Positions 27,363-35,889 of a DNA stretch of 64,000 nucleotides are shown piece after piece. Under the pieces are notes generated by a model. The model saw only the letters and a list, made by a program, of their open reading frames with translations, made no database searches and was not told where the DNA came from. Position numbers and translations under genes: made by a program. The DNA is from Danxiaibacter flavus (lineage in GTDB: Bacteria > Bacteroidota > Bacteroidia > Chitinophagales > Chitinophagaceae): contig NZ_JAULBC010000001.1 in assembly GCF_041060425.1 (NCBI RefSeq), positions 1,364,001 through 1,428,000 on the forward strand, written 5' to 3'. Numbering within the stretch: the stretch's first letter is position 1; every line of letters starts with the position of its first letter.

Positions 27363-27898
27363 GGATAATATCCGGAAAATGGGGCGGAAGAAAAATTAGC
27401 CCTCCGGCCAAAATGCCTTATACAAGGCCAACTACAGATATTGCCAAGGAAGGATTATTTAATATTCTCCAGAACAGGATCAGTTTTGATGATATAAAAA
27501 CCCTCGACCTGTTTGGCGGTACAGGAAGCATAAGTTATGAACTTGCTTCACGTGGTGCATCGGATCTGACAATTATTGAGAAAGATCCGCAAATGTATTC
27601 CTTCATTAAAAAGAACATTGATACGATAGGTATTGAAAACTGCAAATTGCTTAAGATGGATGTATTTGGTTTTCTGTCTTCCTGCAACGACCAGTTTGAT
27701 TTTATTTTCGCCGGTCCTCCCTATGCATTGGGAACTATTGACGAGCTACCTAAAATCATTGTGGAGAAAAAGCTGATAGCGCCTGACGGCTTTTTTGTGC
27801 TGGAACACACACCGCGTAATGCTTATGAACAATTTGAAGGCTTCAGCTTTTTGCGCAATTACGGAACAACGTTGTTTTCTTTTTTTGTTGCTTCATAG
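27359..27898 (+). CDS. rsmD: RsmD-family 16S rRNA (guanine-N2) methyltransferase with altered motif IV
   Basis: A 179-residue SAM-dependent methyltransferase of the RsmD/YhhF family, which modifies G966 of 16S rRNA. The N-terminus (IISGKWGGRKISPP and RPTTDIAKEGLFNIL) and the SAM-binding motif DLFGGTGSISYELASRGA (50-67) are canonical. The catalytic motif IV, normally DPPY or NPPY, here reads AGPPY: Gly119 is encoded by GGT at 27713-27715, one base from GAT (Asp). Activity is therefore uncertain. It is coupled to the DUF3822 gene by a 4-base overlap, and bioD follows after 52 bp. Confidence 0.9.
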   Translation: MRIISGKWGGRKISPPAKMPYTRPTTDIAKEGLFNILQNRISFDDIKTLDLFGGTGSISYELASRGASDLTIIEKDPQMYSFIKKNIDTIGIENCKLLKMDVFGFLSSCNDQFDFIFAGPPYALGTIDELPKIIVEKKLIAPDGFFVLEHTPRNAYEQFEGFSFLRNYGTTLFSFFVAS

Positions 27899-27950
27899 CA
27901 AAGAATGGAGTAACAGTTTTTTCTGATATCTTACAAATCCAAAAACCATT

Positions 27951-28589
27951 ATGCGGCCCATTTTTATAACAGGCATAGGCACAGGTGTAGGAAAAACGGT
28001 AACGGCGGCCATTATTACCGAAGCGTTGCAGGCGGACTACTGGAAGCCGGTTCAGACCGGTTTGGAAGAAGGTACCGACGCCAATACCATTCAAACATTG
28101 CTTTCAAATACAAACTCCCGGGTTTTTGATGAAGTGTACAGACTGCATTTACCTGCCTCTCCGCATATTGCAGCCAAAGAAGAAAATGTAGTTATAGATA
28201 CAGATAAAATTCTTGCCCGTTATCAGCAGCTGCAAAAAGATAGCGATCTGATGATAGTAGAAGGTGCAGGGGGATTGTTGGTGCCGTTAAATGACGATGA
28301 ATTTATTCTTCACCTGGCAAAGAAACTGAATGCTAAAGTAATTCTCGTAAGCAGAAATTACCTCGGAAGCATTAATCATTCGTTGTTAACTGCAGCCGTA
28401 TGCAAACAGCACAATATTGATGTAATTGGCTGGATGTTCAATGATCAGTTTCAGGGTTATGAAGAAGATATTGTACGTTGGAGCGGTTATCCTAAAATAG
28501 GATCAGTTCAACAAGCCGGCACCGTAAGTAGATCTTTTGTTGCTGAGCAGGCTGCTGCTGTACGATCATCACTACAAGCATTACTATGA
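27951..28589 (+). CDS. bioD: Dethiobiotin synthase
   Basis: A 212-residue ATP-dependent enzyme that closes the ureido ring of dethiobiotin from diaminopelargonate and CO2. The P-loop ITGIGTGVGKTVTAAI is at about residues 6-21. YWKPVQTGLEEGTDANTI carries the substrate Lys/Thr, and VEGAGGLLVPL is the family's Mg/ATP block. Length is normal. No other biotin gene is adjacent, so bioD sits apart from bioA/bioF in this window. Its stop overlaps the next start by 4 bases (ATGA). Confidence 0.94.
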   Translation: MRPIFITGIGTGVGKTVTAAIITEALQADYWKPVQTGLEEGTDANTIQTLLSNTNSRVFDEVYRLHLPASPHIAAKEENVVIDTDKILARYQQLQKDSDLMIVEGAGGLLVPLNDDEFILHLAKKLNAKVILVSRNYLGSINHSLLTAAVCKQHNIDVIGWMFNDQFQGYEEDIVRWSGYPKIGSVQQAGTVSRSFVAEQAAAVRSSLQALL

Positions 28590-29155
28590 CAAAAAAGGAA
28601 TTAAGAAGCACATATAAGCAAAAGCGGCTGGAAATATCTTCAAAAGAGAAACTCAGGCTGGACGATCTGCTTCTCATAAGATTTCAACAACTGGCTTTTG
28701 AAAATGTGGAAGTATTGTTGTCATACTGGCCAATGGGGCATCATGCCGAGCCAAATACGATTCTTTATACTTCGTATCTCAGGCACAGTATACCAGGCCT
28801 GCGAATCGGATACACAAGAACCAACTTTGGCGATTGCTCAATGCAGGCTGTTGAGATTAATGAAGATACACTGTACACAACAAATCATATCGGAATCACG
28901 GAGCCATGCGGCGACATATATATTGATCCTGAAGAAATAGATCTTGTATTTGTGCCGATGCTTATCTGTGATGTTGATGGTTACCGGGTGGGATATGGAA
29001 AAGGCTTTTATGACAGATTTTTGTCTCGTTGCAGGCCGGATGTTTTAAAAGTTGGTTTCAGTTATTTTGAACCGGTTTCAACAATAGACGACCGTAATGA
29101 GTTTGACATACCTTTAGATTACTGTATTACACAAGACTGTATTTATGAATTTTAA
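28586..29155 (+). CDS. 5-formyltetrahydrofolate cyclo-ligase
   Basis: A 189-residue enzyme converting 5-formyl-THF to 5,10-methenyl-THF with ATP. The N-terminal basic helix (MTKKELRSTYKQKRLEI) and the C-terminal signature VPMLICDVDGYRVGYGKGFYDRFL (about 130-153) are clear. Length is typical. It overlaps bioD by 4 bases and the following lpxK by 11 bases, which indicates one transcription unit with coupled translation. Confidence 0.93.
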   Translation: MTKKELRSTYKQKRLEISSKEKLRLDDLLLIRFQQLAFENVEVLLSYWPMGHHAEPNTILYTSYLRHSIPGLRIGYTRTNFGDCSMQAVEINEDTLYTTNHIGITEPCGDIYIDPEEIDLVFVPMLICDVDGYRVGYGKGFYDRFLSRCRPDVLKVGFSYFEPVSTIDDRNEFDIPLDYCITQDCIYEF

Positions 29156-30233
29156 TGCCATCTTTTTAAAATCTTTCAGGGTATTATTGTTGCCATTTGC
29201 CTTAATCTATGGTGTCATTGTTATGCTTAGAAATTACCTGTTTGATAAAAAGATCATTAAGTCGGCATCATTTAACCTGCCACTGATCTGTATCGGTAAT
29301 TTATCGGTGGGCGGAACCGGAAAATCGCCCATGGTTGAATATATTGTAGAATTGTTGCAAAATAAATTCTCGGTAGCCACTTTAAGCCGCGGTTATAAAA
29401 GAAAAACAAAGGGCTATGTACTGGCTGGTGAACAAACTACAGCGCTGGAAATTGGAGATGAGCCTATGCAGTTCCATATTAAATTTCCCGGAATTCCCGT
29501 AGCAGTGGGAGAGGAGCGAATTGTAGCTATTCCGCAATTGTTACATGACAGGCCTGAAGTGCAGGCGATAATCCTGGATGACGCATTTCAGCATCGGTCA
29601 GTAGAAGCCGGCTTGAACATTTTGCTTACGGATTATAATAATCTCTTTACGAGAGACTTCTTTCTTCCAACAGGCGACCTGCGCGATCAACGCTCTTCCT
29701 ATAAAAGGGCCGATATGATCATTGTTACTAAATGCCCCGGTTCTTTGAGTGCAGAGGAAAGACAAAAAATTAGTGATGAGATAGAACCGCTGGCAGATCA
29801 GAAAATTTTCTTCACGACAATTGAATATGGGGTACCATATCATATCAGCAGTCATAAGACAAGGTATATTACAGAGGTGGATGAGATCTTGTTGGTAAGC
29901 GGCATTGCCAATCCAAAACCGTTAAAAGATTATCTTCAGGATAGCACCGGTGCTTATTATGAAATGGTGTACAGCGATCATCACATTTTTACAATAGATG
30001 ATCTGAAAGATATTCAAAAAAAATACGATGGCATACAGGTGCAACAAAAATATGTGCTCACAACAGAGAAGGATGCTGTAAGATTATTTAAATTTAAGCA
30101 GCAACTGGAGCATATGGCCGTGTACGTGTTGCCCATCACTCATAAATTTCTGTTTGAAGAGGGCCCGCTTTTTGATGCTGCGATACAGGGATTTATAAGA
30201 AATTTTAAAGACAAGCATGATGCCGGCAATTAG
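29145..30233 (+). CDS. lpxK: Tetraacyldisaccharide 4'-kinase LpxK
   Basis: A 362-residue membrane-bound kinase of lipid A synthesis, phosphorylating the 4' position of disaccharide-1-phosphate. One N-terminal hydrophobic helix (about 10-28) is followed by the P-loop IGNLSVGGTGKSP (50-62) and LSRGYKRKTKGY. The Walker B region is ILDDAFQHRSV. The length is typical for Bacteroidota. The stop lies 24 bp before rnr. Confidence 0.95.
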   Translation: MNFNAIFLKSFRVLLLPFALIYGVIVMLRNYLFDKKIIKSASFNLPLICIGNLSVGGTGKSPMVEYIVELLQNKFSVATLSRGYKRKTKGYVLAGEQTTALEIGDEPMQFHIKFPGIPVAVGEERIVAIPQLLHDRPEVQAIILDDAFQHRSVEAGLNILLTDYNNLFTRDFFLPTGDLRDQRSSYKRADMIIVTKCPGSLSAEERQKISDEIEPLADQKIFFTTIEYGVPYHISSHKTRYITEVDEILLVSGIANPKPLKDYLQDSTGAYYEMVYSDHHIFTIDDLKDIQKKYDGIQVQQKYVLTTEKDAVRLFKFKQQLEHMAVYVLPITHKFLFEEGPLFDAAIQGFIRNFKDKHDAGN

Positions 30234-30257
30234 TTGACCGGCAATAAAAAGATAGTC

Positions 30258-32366
30258 ATGGGAAGAAAAGATTCAAAGAAGAAAAATAAAGTGAAGACGA
30301 AACCGGGACAACCCGGCGGATTGAAAGGTGCTTTGGAAATTACCCGTTCTGGTATCGGATATGTTGTTATTCCGGATGGAAGCGGCGATATATTGGTGCG
30401 GCCGGGAGATTTTAATACAGCATTAAACGGAGACACCGTTCGCGTGCGTGTTGTAAAAGAGAATATCGGAAGCGGACGTAAGGAAGGTAAAATAACCGAA
30501 GTGGTTCAACGTAAACAAACCGAGTTTATTGGTACACTACAAATGGCAACAAATTTTGCCTTCTTTGTGCCGGACACAGATAAGCCAATGCCGGATCTGT
30601 ACATTCCATTGGAAAACTTGCATGGTGCACTCCACAAGCAGCGCGTTGCAGTCAGATTGGTTAAATGGGATAAAGATGATAAAAAGCCCGTGGGAGAAGT
30701 GATCTCAATTTTGCAGGAAGGCGACGAGAATGATGTGGCCATGAAGGAAATATTAGCGGAGGCCGGATTCCCATTGTCCTTTCCTGATAAGGTAATGGAA
30801 GAAGCCGCGCGGCTGCCGGACATCATTAGCCAGAGTGAAATAAATAAAAGAAAAGACTTTCGGGATATATTGACATTTACGATTGACCCGATTGATGCGA
30901 AGGATTTTGATGATGCGCTTTCAATAAGATTACTGAAAAATGGTCTGTATGAAATAGGCGTGCATATTGCAGATGTGAGCCATTATGTTGAACCCGATAC
31001 AGTGCTGGACGAGGAAGCTTACAAAAGAGCGACATCAGTGTACCTGCCGGACAGAGTAAATCCTATGCTGCCTGAGCATATCTCCAATGTGTTGTGTTCA
31101 TTGAGGCCACGTGAGGATAAGCTGACTTTCTCAGCTATTTTTCAAATGGATATTAAGGGAAAGGTAAAGCAATATTGGCTTGGTAAAACCATTATTCATT
31201 CTGATCACCGTTTTACTTATGAAGAGGTGCAGGACGTGATAGAAAAAGGTGGAAGCGACAGCCCTTATAGTGATGAATTGTTGCTATTAAACAATATAGC
31301 GCAAAAGCTGCGTAAACAGCGGTTCAGCAAAGGCGCTATCAACTTTTCATCACAGGAAGTAAGATTTCAGCTGGATGAAGAAGCAAAGCCCATCGGCATA
31401 GTTGTGAAAGAAAGTAAAGAAGCGAATCAACTGATTGAAGAGTTTATGTTGCTCGCTAACAGAACAGTTGCTGAGAATGTTTCAAAAATTAAGGTAAACA
31501 AGAAGAATATTCCGTTTCCATACCGTATTCACGATCAGCCTGACGAACAGAAATTGCTGCCGTTTATAACTTTCGCAAAAAAATACGGTCACAAGTTCGA
31601 TATAAGTTCACCCGAAAAAATTGCCCAAAGCTTCAACCAGATGCTGGACGATGTAGAAGGAAAGCCCGAACAGCATGTATTGGAGCAACTGGGTATCCGC
31701 ACAATGGCCAAAGCTGTTTATTCAACGGAGAACATTGGACACTATGGCCTTGCTTTTGAATTCTATTGTCATTTTACATCACCCATCCGGCGTTATCCGG
31801 ATGTAATGGTGCATCGTGTATTGGAATCCATTCTCCACGAAAAACCGATGATCGATAAGAAGATGGATGAAAAATGCAAGCACAGCAGTGAGCGGGAGCG
31901 TGCCGCCATGGAAGCTGAACGTGCGAGCAATAAATACAAGCAGGTTGAGTTTATGAGGAACTACCTGGGTGAAACTTTTGAAGGTGTCATTAGTGGTGTT
32001 GCCAGTTTCGGATTCTGGGTTGAGACCATTGACTATAAATGTGAAGGACTGGTAAGTATAGCCAGCTTATCAGATTATGATGATTTCCGTTCGGTAGAAG
32101 GTGACTATAGTCTTGTTGGTTTGCGCAGCGGAAGAAAATTCAGAATGGGAGACAAAGTTACCATCAGGGTAGTTGCTGCAAACCTGGATAAACGTCAGCT
32201 CGATTATGAATGGGTGTTGAGACCAGATGAAGAAAGCGAAGATGCTAAAAAAGTTCCTGCTAAAAAAGCTGCACGAAAAAAGGCTGCGGAGAAAGCACCT
32301 GCGAAAAAGAAGGCTGCGGCTGCAACGAAGAAAGCTCCTGCAAAAAAGAGTAAGAAAGAGAGTTAA
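30258..32366 (+). CDS. rnr: Ribonuclease R with lysine/alanine-rich tail
   Basis: A 702-residue 3'-5' exoribonuclease. Cold-shock-like domains occupy the N-terminal part, followed by the RNB catalytic domain with IDPIDAKDFDDALS near residues 209-222, where the aspartates hold Mg2+. The S1 domain (GVISGVASFGFWVE) lies near 575-650. The last ~40 residues are almost entirely Lys, Ala and Pro (KKAARKKAAEKAPAKK), resembling the basic tails of some RNase R and histone-like proteins and likely aiding RNA or ribosome binding. The start is set at the ATG at 30258; a TTG at 30234 would add eight residues. Confidence 0.95.
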   Translation: MGRKDSKKKNKVKTKPGQPGGLKGALEITRSGIGYVVIPDGSGDILVRPGDFNTALNGDTVRVRVVKENIGSGRKEGKITEVVQRKQTEFIGTLQMATNFAFFVPDTDKPMPDLYIPLENLHGALHKQRVAVRLVKWDKDDKKPVGEVISILQEGDENDVAMKEILAEAGFPLSFPDKVMEEAARLPDIISQSEINKRKDFRDILTFTIDPIDAKDFDDALSIRLLKNGLYEIGVHIADVSHYVEPDTVLDEEAYKRATSVYLPDRVNPMLPEHISNVLCSLRPREDKLTFSAIFQMDIKGKVKQYWLGKTIIHSDHRFTYEEVQDVIEKGGSDSPYSDELLLLNNIAQKLRKQRFSKGAINFSSQEVRFQLDEEAKPIGIVVKESKEANQLIEEFMLLANRTVAENVSKIKVNKKNIPFPYRIHDQPDEQKLLPFITFAKKYGHKFDISSPEKIAQSFNQMLDDVEGKPEQHVLEQLGIRTMAKAVYSTENIGHYGLAFEFYCHFTSPIRRYPDVMVHRVLESILHEKPMIDKKMDEKCKHSSERERAAMEAERASNKYKQVEFMRNYLGETFEGVISGVASFGFWVETIDYKCEGLVSIASLSDYDDFRSVEGDYSLVGLRSGRKFRMGDKVTIRVVAANLDKRQLDYEWVLRPDEESEDAKKVPAKKAARKKAAEKAPAKKKAAAATKKAPAKKSKKES

Positions 32367-32459
32367 TAAACAACCCAGCGTTGGGTGCGGTTCCATTTTG
32401 AGAGCACATCAACACCGAATGAACTACGCGCTAAAGCCTGAGCAATTGAGCTGACTGCA

Positions 32460-32504
32460 GTTGTTTGGTGTCAGCTTTGCAATGTATGCAAGCACACCAA
32501 CAAC
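32460..32504. terminator. Long stem-loop between convergent rnr and MutS-like genes
   Basis: GTTGTTTGGTGTcaGC-TTTGCA pairs with TGCAAGC-ACACC-AACAAC around a short loop. There is no clean T-run on either side, so termination is only likely, based on the convergent position. Confidence 0.45.
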
Positions 32505-32550
32505 CTGTGAGAGAAACAGGAATTTGCTACGTCTGGTATTATTAGTATTA

Positions 32551-33831
32551 TTATTTAACCGGATTTAATAAGTCAGGAAGTCCTTCTTTGTCGAATAATA
32601 TTTTGCCAATTTTTAATTCTGACCAGCCTTTTTTTAGTTGATAGTTAAATGATGGAGAGCCATTCTGCAAATCACAATCGAAATAGAAAGCCGCAATTTT
32701 GTTCTCCTGGGATAATGCCATATCTTTTAACTGGCTTAAATGTGTAGAAATCAGAAAATACGATTGGTTGAACTGAGTTAGTCCTATAATTGTTGAAGAA
32801 CTTATATGTAACGCGTCTTCAATGTTTGTTCCTCTGAACAGCTCATCAAAAATCGCAAAGCATTTCCTGTTATCCGAGGCATCAGTTACAACCTGCTTTA
32901 AGTTTTTTAATTCAGTCATGAAATGACTATAACCCTGCATTATGTCGTCATTAAGATTGATCGCGATGGAAATGCTATCGAAATATGGCATTGCAGCGGC
33001 CCCGGCAGGCACGGCCAATCCCAGATGTCCGAGATAAACCGACAAGCCTAAAGCTTTTAAGAACGTTGACTTGCCGGACATGTTGGGTCCTGTGAAAATG
33101 ATGACGTTATTACAAAGTGTAATATCGTTTTTAACCGCTTGCTTTAATAATGGGTGATACAGGCTTTTAAATGAAAAATCATTTTCAGTAAAGATTGGAA
33201 AACTATAGCCATACATGACGATCGCTTTACTGATCGAAAGATATGCTTCGAAAATAAACAGGCGTTTCCAAAAATTTGAATGTTCGTCGTTCGTAACCTT
33301 TTGGGTAAGCAAATCCATGAAGTTCACAATGTGACTGACGCGGACTTTATTTTCCCTGATTAATCTTTCATTATTAATAAGATTAAGATCCTCCAGAAAT
33401 TGGGCTATTTTCTGCAGTTCCTGTCTGTAGCTCTCCGGAAATACCCTGGCGTCAATTCTTTTAAAATAGAAGTGATTCAGTCTATTCAGGAGTAAAACAG
33501 ACTGAATAAATTTTGACCGGGCCCAGTCACGTCGTTCTTTTGAAAATTGAAGATCAATCATTAGAGTGAGCTTCGGAATAGCTTTGGTATGGAGGCTTGC
33601 AAGAAAATTATACACTTCGAAAAAGTCCAGCTGGGAATAAGAATAATCTTTTAAGATGTCATGATTAGCAATAAACCCTCTCAGTATTTCCTGTCTTGAT
33701 AATATCTCTTCTTTAGATTTTAAAGGCTCGCTCAGTACTTGTACCAGCTCTTCCTTCGAGAAACTATTTTCGGTGCGGTCAAACAGTGGTAAAATCTCCT
33801 GCCTGATTCTTAAAGCGCTGGTGTTATTCAT
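32551..33831 (-). CDS. MutS-related ATPase lacking the mismatch-recognition domain
   Basis: A 426-residue protein of the MutS superfamily. It keeps the helical lever/clamp region (about 20-220) and the ATPase: Walker A TGPNMSGKST (247-256), Walker B CFAIFDELFRGTN (about 315-327), and LISTHLSQL, the histidine-containing switch. The N-terminal mismatch-binding domain with Phe-X-Glu is absent, so it is not the canonical repair MutS and is closer to small MutS-like proteins of unknown role common in Bacteroidota. The ATG at 33831 shares one base with the stop of the upstream membrane-protein gene (TAATG), so the pair is coupled. Longer frames upstream are not needed. Confidence 0.9.
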   Translation of the reverse strand: MNNTSALRIRQEILPLFDRTENSFSKEELVQVLSEPLKSKEEILSRQEILRGFIANHDILKDYSYSQLDFFEVYNFLASLHTKAIPKLTLMIDLQFSKERRDWARSKFIQSVLLLNRLNHFYFKRIDARVFPESYRQELQKIAQFLEDLNLINNERLIRENKVRVSHIVNFMDLLTQKVTNDEHSNFWKRLFIFEAYLSISKAIVMYGYSFPIFTENDFSFKSLYHPLLKQAVKNDITLCNNVIIFTGPNMSGKSTFLKALGLSVYLGHLGLAVPAGAAAMPYFDSISIAINLNDDIMQGYSHFMTELKNLKQVVTDASDNRKCFAIFDELFRGTNIEDALHISSSTIIGLTQFNQSYFLISTHLSQLKDMALSQENKIAAFYFDCDLQNGSPSFNYQLKKGWSELKIGKILFDKEGLPDLLNPVK

Positions 33832-34562
33832 TAAGAGTTTGTATATATGCCCGTTAGTTTCATGATAGTTATAGCGACTACTGAAAGCAGTGCCAGTAAT
33901 CCCCATAAAAGCGATTTCTTTGTTTTTGAATCCAGATTCTTACTCATCCATGCCTTATAAAAACTCCAACCTGTCAAAGCCGTACAAACAGTTCCAGTTG
34001 CCCCAACAAGAAATTTATTGCTTGCGACATAAACGCATATCATGCATGCGAGATTTATCAATGACAGCAAAGTGGTATATTTCTGCAATTGCGGTTGTGA
34101 ATTTTCCGTATTTACCTTGTTTACGCTAGCAATTAGCGATTCGAATTCTTCATAGTTGTCAATTTGGGCAGGAACAATGATCTCATCCGCGGGATCTTTA
34201 CTCCTGATTATAAATGTTCCATTCTTGTATTTTGCAATCGAAGTGATGTCGCTATAGTATATCGATATTGTTGGTGTATTTGCCTGCTCTCGCGTAATCG
34301 AATTATTTGATACTGTTAATATATAACTGTCCATGAGAGACTTTTGCCTTTTTAAACCTTTTCGAATTCCCCAGGCCAATATGAGTACAAAAAAAGGAAC
34401 GGCGATAAACAGCCATGTAAAATCGGTTTCCTTGCTAGTAGTATTGGAATAGTTTATTGCAATAGCGGCAATGCTTACAAGCAATAACATTGGGATGCTT
34501 CTGATGAGCATTTGTTTTTTTATCTCCTTGAATTTGTTCGGGTTGACGGTAAACTGCTGCAT
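33831..34562 (-). CDS. Four-helix membrane protein coupled to MutS-like ATPase
   Basis: A 243-residue protein I do not recognise. Two hydrophobic helices (about 21-40 and 49-67) precede a soluble, beta-rich middle of about 90 residues (SLMDSYILTVSNNSITREQ ... IVPAQIDNYEEFESLI), which looks like a bacterial PH-like domain. Two or three more helices end the protein (about 165-185 and 215-235). Its stop overlaps the ATG of the MutS-like ATPase, an unusual partner for a membrane protein. Function unknown. Confidence 0.7.
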   Translation of the reverse strand: MQQFTVNPNKFKEIKKQMLIRSIPMLLLVSIAAIAINYSNTTSKETDFTWLFIAVPFFVLILAWGIRKGLKRQKSLMDSYILTVSNNSITREQANTPTISIYYSDITSIAKYKNGTFIIRSKDPADEIIVPAQIDNYEEFESLIASVNKVNTENSQPQLQKYTTLLSLINLACMICVYVASNKFLVGATGTVCTALTGWSFYKAWMSKNLDSKTKKSLLWGLLALLSVVAITIMKLTGIYTNS

Positions 34563-34861
34563 GGCTTTGAATAAGAATTGATACGGTATTTATAAAACGA
34601 AGCAATTTAGCGTGTGATAGTATTATTTGATGAATTTGTCACAATTAAATTTTCGGGCATGTAGCCAGCCACTTCAATCTGCTTACAGTGGGTTTTTGAT
34701 TAGGCGAAGGGCGTGTAAGCATTCCAATAACGGTTAAGGCTATGTTTTGCAACCCTAAAGCAATAAGCTTATTGCTGATTGCTGACAGCTCACAGCTCTT
34801 TTATTCACATTTGTCCGGCCCCCATCGCTATAATTTCAATTCATCCTGTATCTTCACCCCC

Positions 34862-35827
34862 ATGAAATCTTTTAAAGAGCTGGTTGCCAGTTTTGCAGAG
34901 GTATTTAATGTGAGTCATTTTCCTAAAGAACCTGCGGGTTTGTATGAGCCTGCCGATTATTTTCTCACAATAGGGGGCAAGCGCATCAGGCCGGTAATGT
35001 GTTTAATGGGTAATGAATTGTTTGGTGAAATAGTTCCGGATGCTTTTCACGTAGCCACAGCGATTGAACTTTTCCACAATTTTACTTTAGTTCACGACGA
35101 TATAATGGACAAGGCAAGCCTGCGTCGCGGGTTGCCGACAGTTCATACAAAATACGATGAGAATACAGCCATTTTAAGTGGTGATGTGATGATGGTGGTG
35201 GCATATTCGTATCTTAATAAAATTAATGTATCTTACCTCAGCAAAATTTTAGGGTTGTTCAATAGAACGGCCAGGGAGGTTTGCGAGGGCCAGCAACTGG
35301 ATGTAGATTTTGAACGCCGGAATTCGGTTTCATTGCCTGACTATATCAGGATGATTGAGCTGAAGACCTCTGTCCTGCTCGCCGCCAGCCTTCGTATGGG
35401 GGCTATATTAGGCGGTGCCAGTGAAGGAAATCAGAATGAGTTGTACGAATTCGGTAGAAACCTTGGTATCGCTTTCCAGGTACAGGATGACTACCTGGAT
35501 GCTTTTGGAGATCCCGAAAAATTTGGGAAAGATGTAGGCGGAGATATCAGGCAAAATAAAAAGACTTTCCTGATGCTGCACGCGCTGGAAGTTGCAAATA
35601 CCCAACAAAAAAATGAATTGCTAAGCCTGATGGAGGAAAATCCTGCAGATAAAGTTGAACGGGTTTTACAAATATTCAGGGATTGTGATGTTGATGGCTG
35701 GGCAAAATCACTCAAGCAACAATATCTTGATAAATCTATGAAGCACCTGGAAGATATAGCTGTAGTTTCTTCACGCAAAAAACCTTTGCGCGAGTTGGCT
35801 GACTTTCTTATCCAAAGGGAGCACTAG
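34862..35827 (+). CDS. Polyprenyl synthetase family protein
   Basis: A 321-residue all-helical prenyltransferase that condenses isoprenyl diphosphates. GGKRIRPVM binds IPP; the first Asp-rich motif is HDDIMDKASLRRG and the second is QVQDDYLDAFGD. The chain length of the product cannot be deduced safely. The start is the ATG at 34862, giving MKSFKELVASF as in family members; the longer frame from 34742 translates repeat words (AATAAGCTTATTGCTGATTGC). It may supply quinone or undecaprenyl precursors. Confidence 0.92.
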   Translation: MKSFKELVASFAEVFNVSHFPKEPAGLYEPADYFLTIGGKRIRPVMCLMGNELFGEIVPDAFHVATAIELFHNFTLVHDDIMDKASLRRGLPTVHTKYDENTAILSGDVMMVVAYSYLNKINVSYLSKILGLFNRTAREVCEGQQLDVDFERRNSVSLPDYIRMIELKTSVLLAASLRMGAILGGASEGNQNELYEFGRNLGIAFQVQDDYLDAFGDPEKFGKDVGGDIRQNKKTFLMLHALEVANTQQKNELLSLMEENPADKVERVLQIFRDCDVDGWAKSLKQQYLDKSMKHLEDIAVVSSRKKPLRELADFLIQREH

Positions 35828-35889
35828 AAAAATACAAGTACAAGCTAAAATGCCGGAACTATGAAAACACCGGTATCAATCAATATAAC

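Noticed and set aside
26779..27411. 210-codon reverse reading frame
   Set aside because: It lies antisense to the clearly coding DUF3822 gene and has no recognisable protein features.
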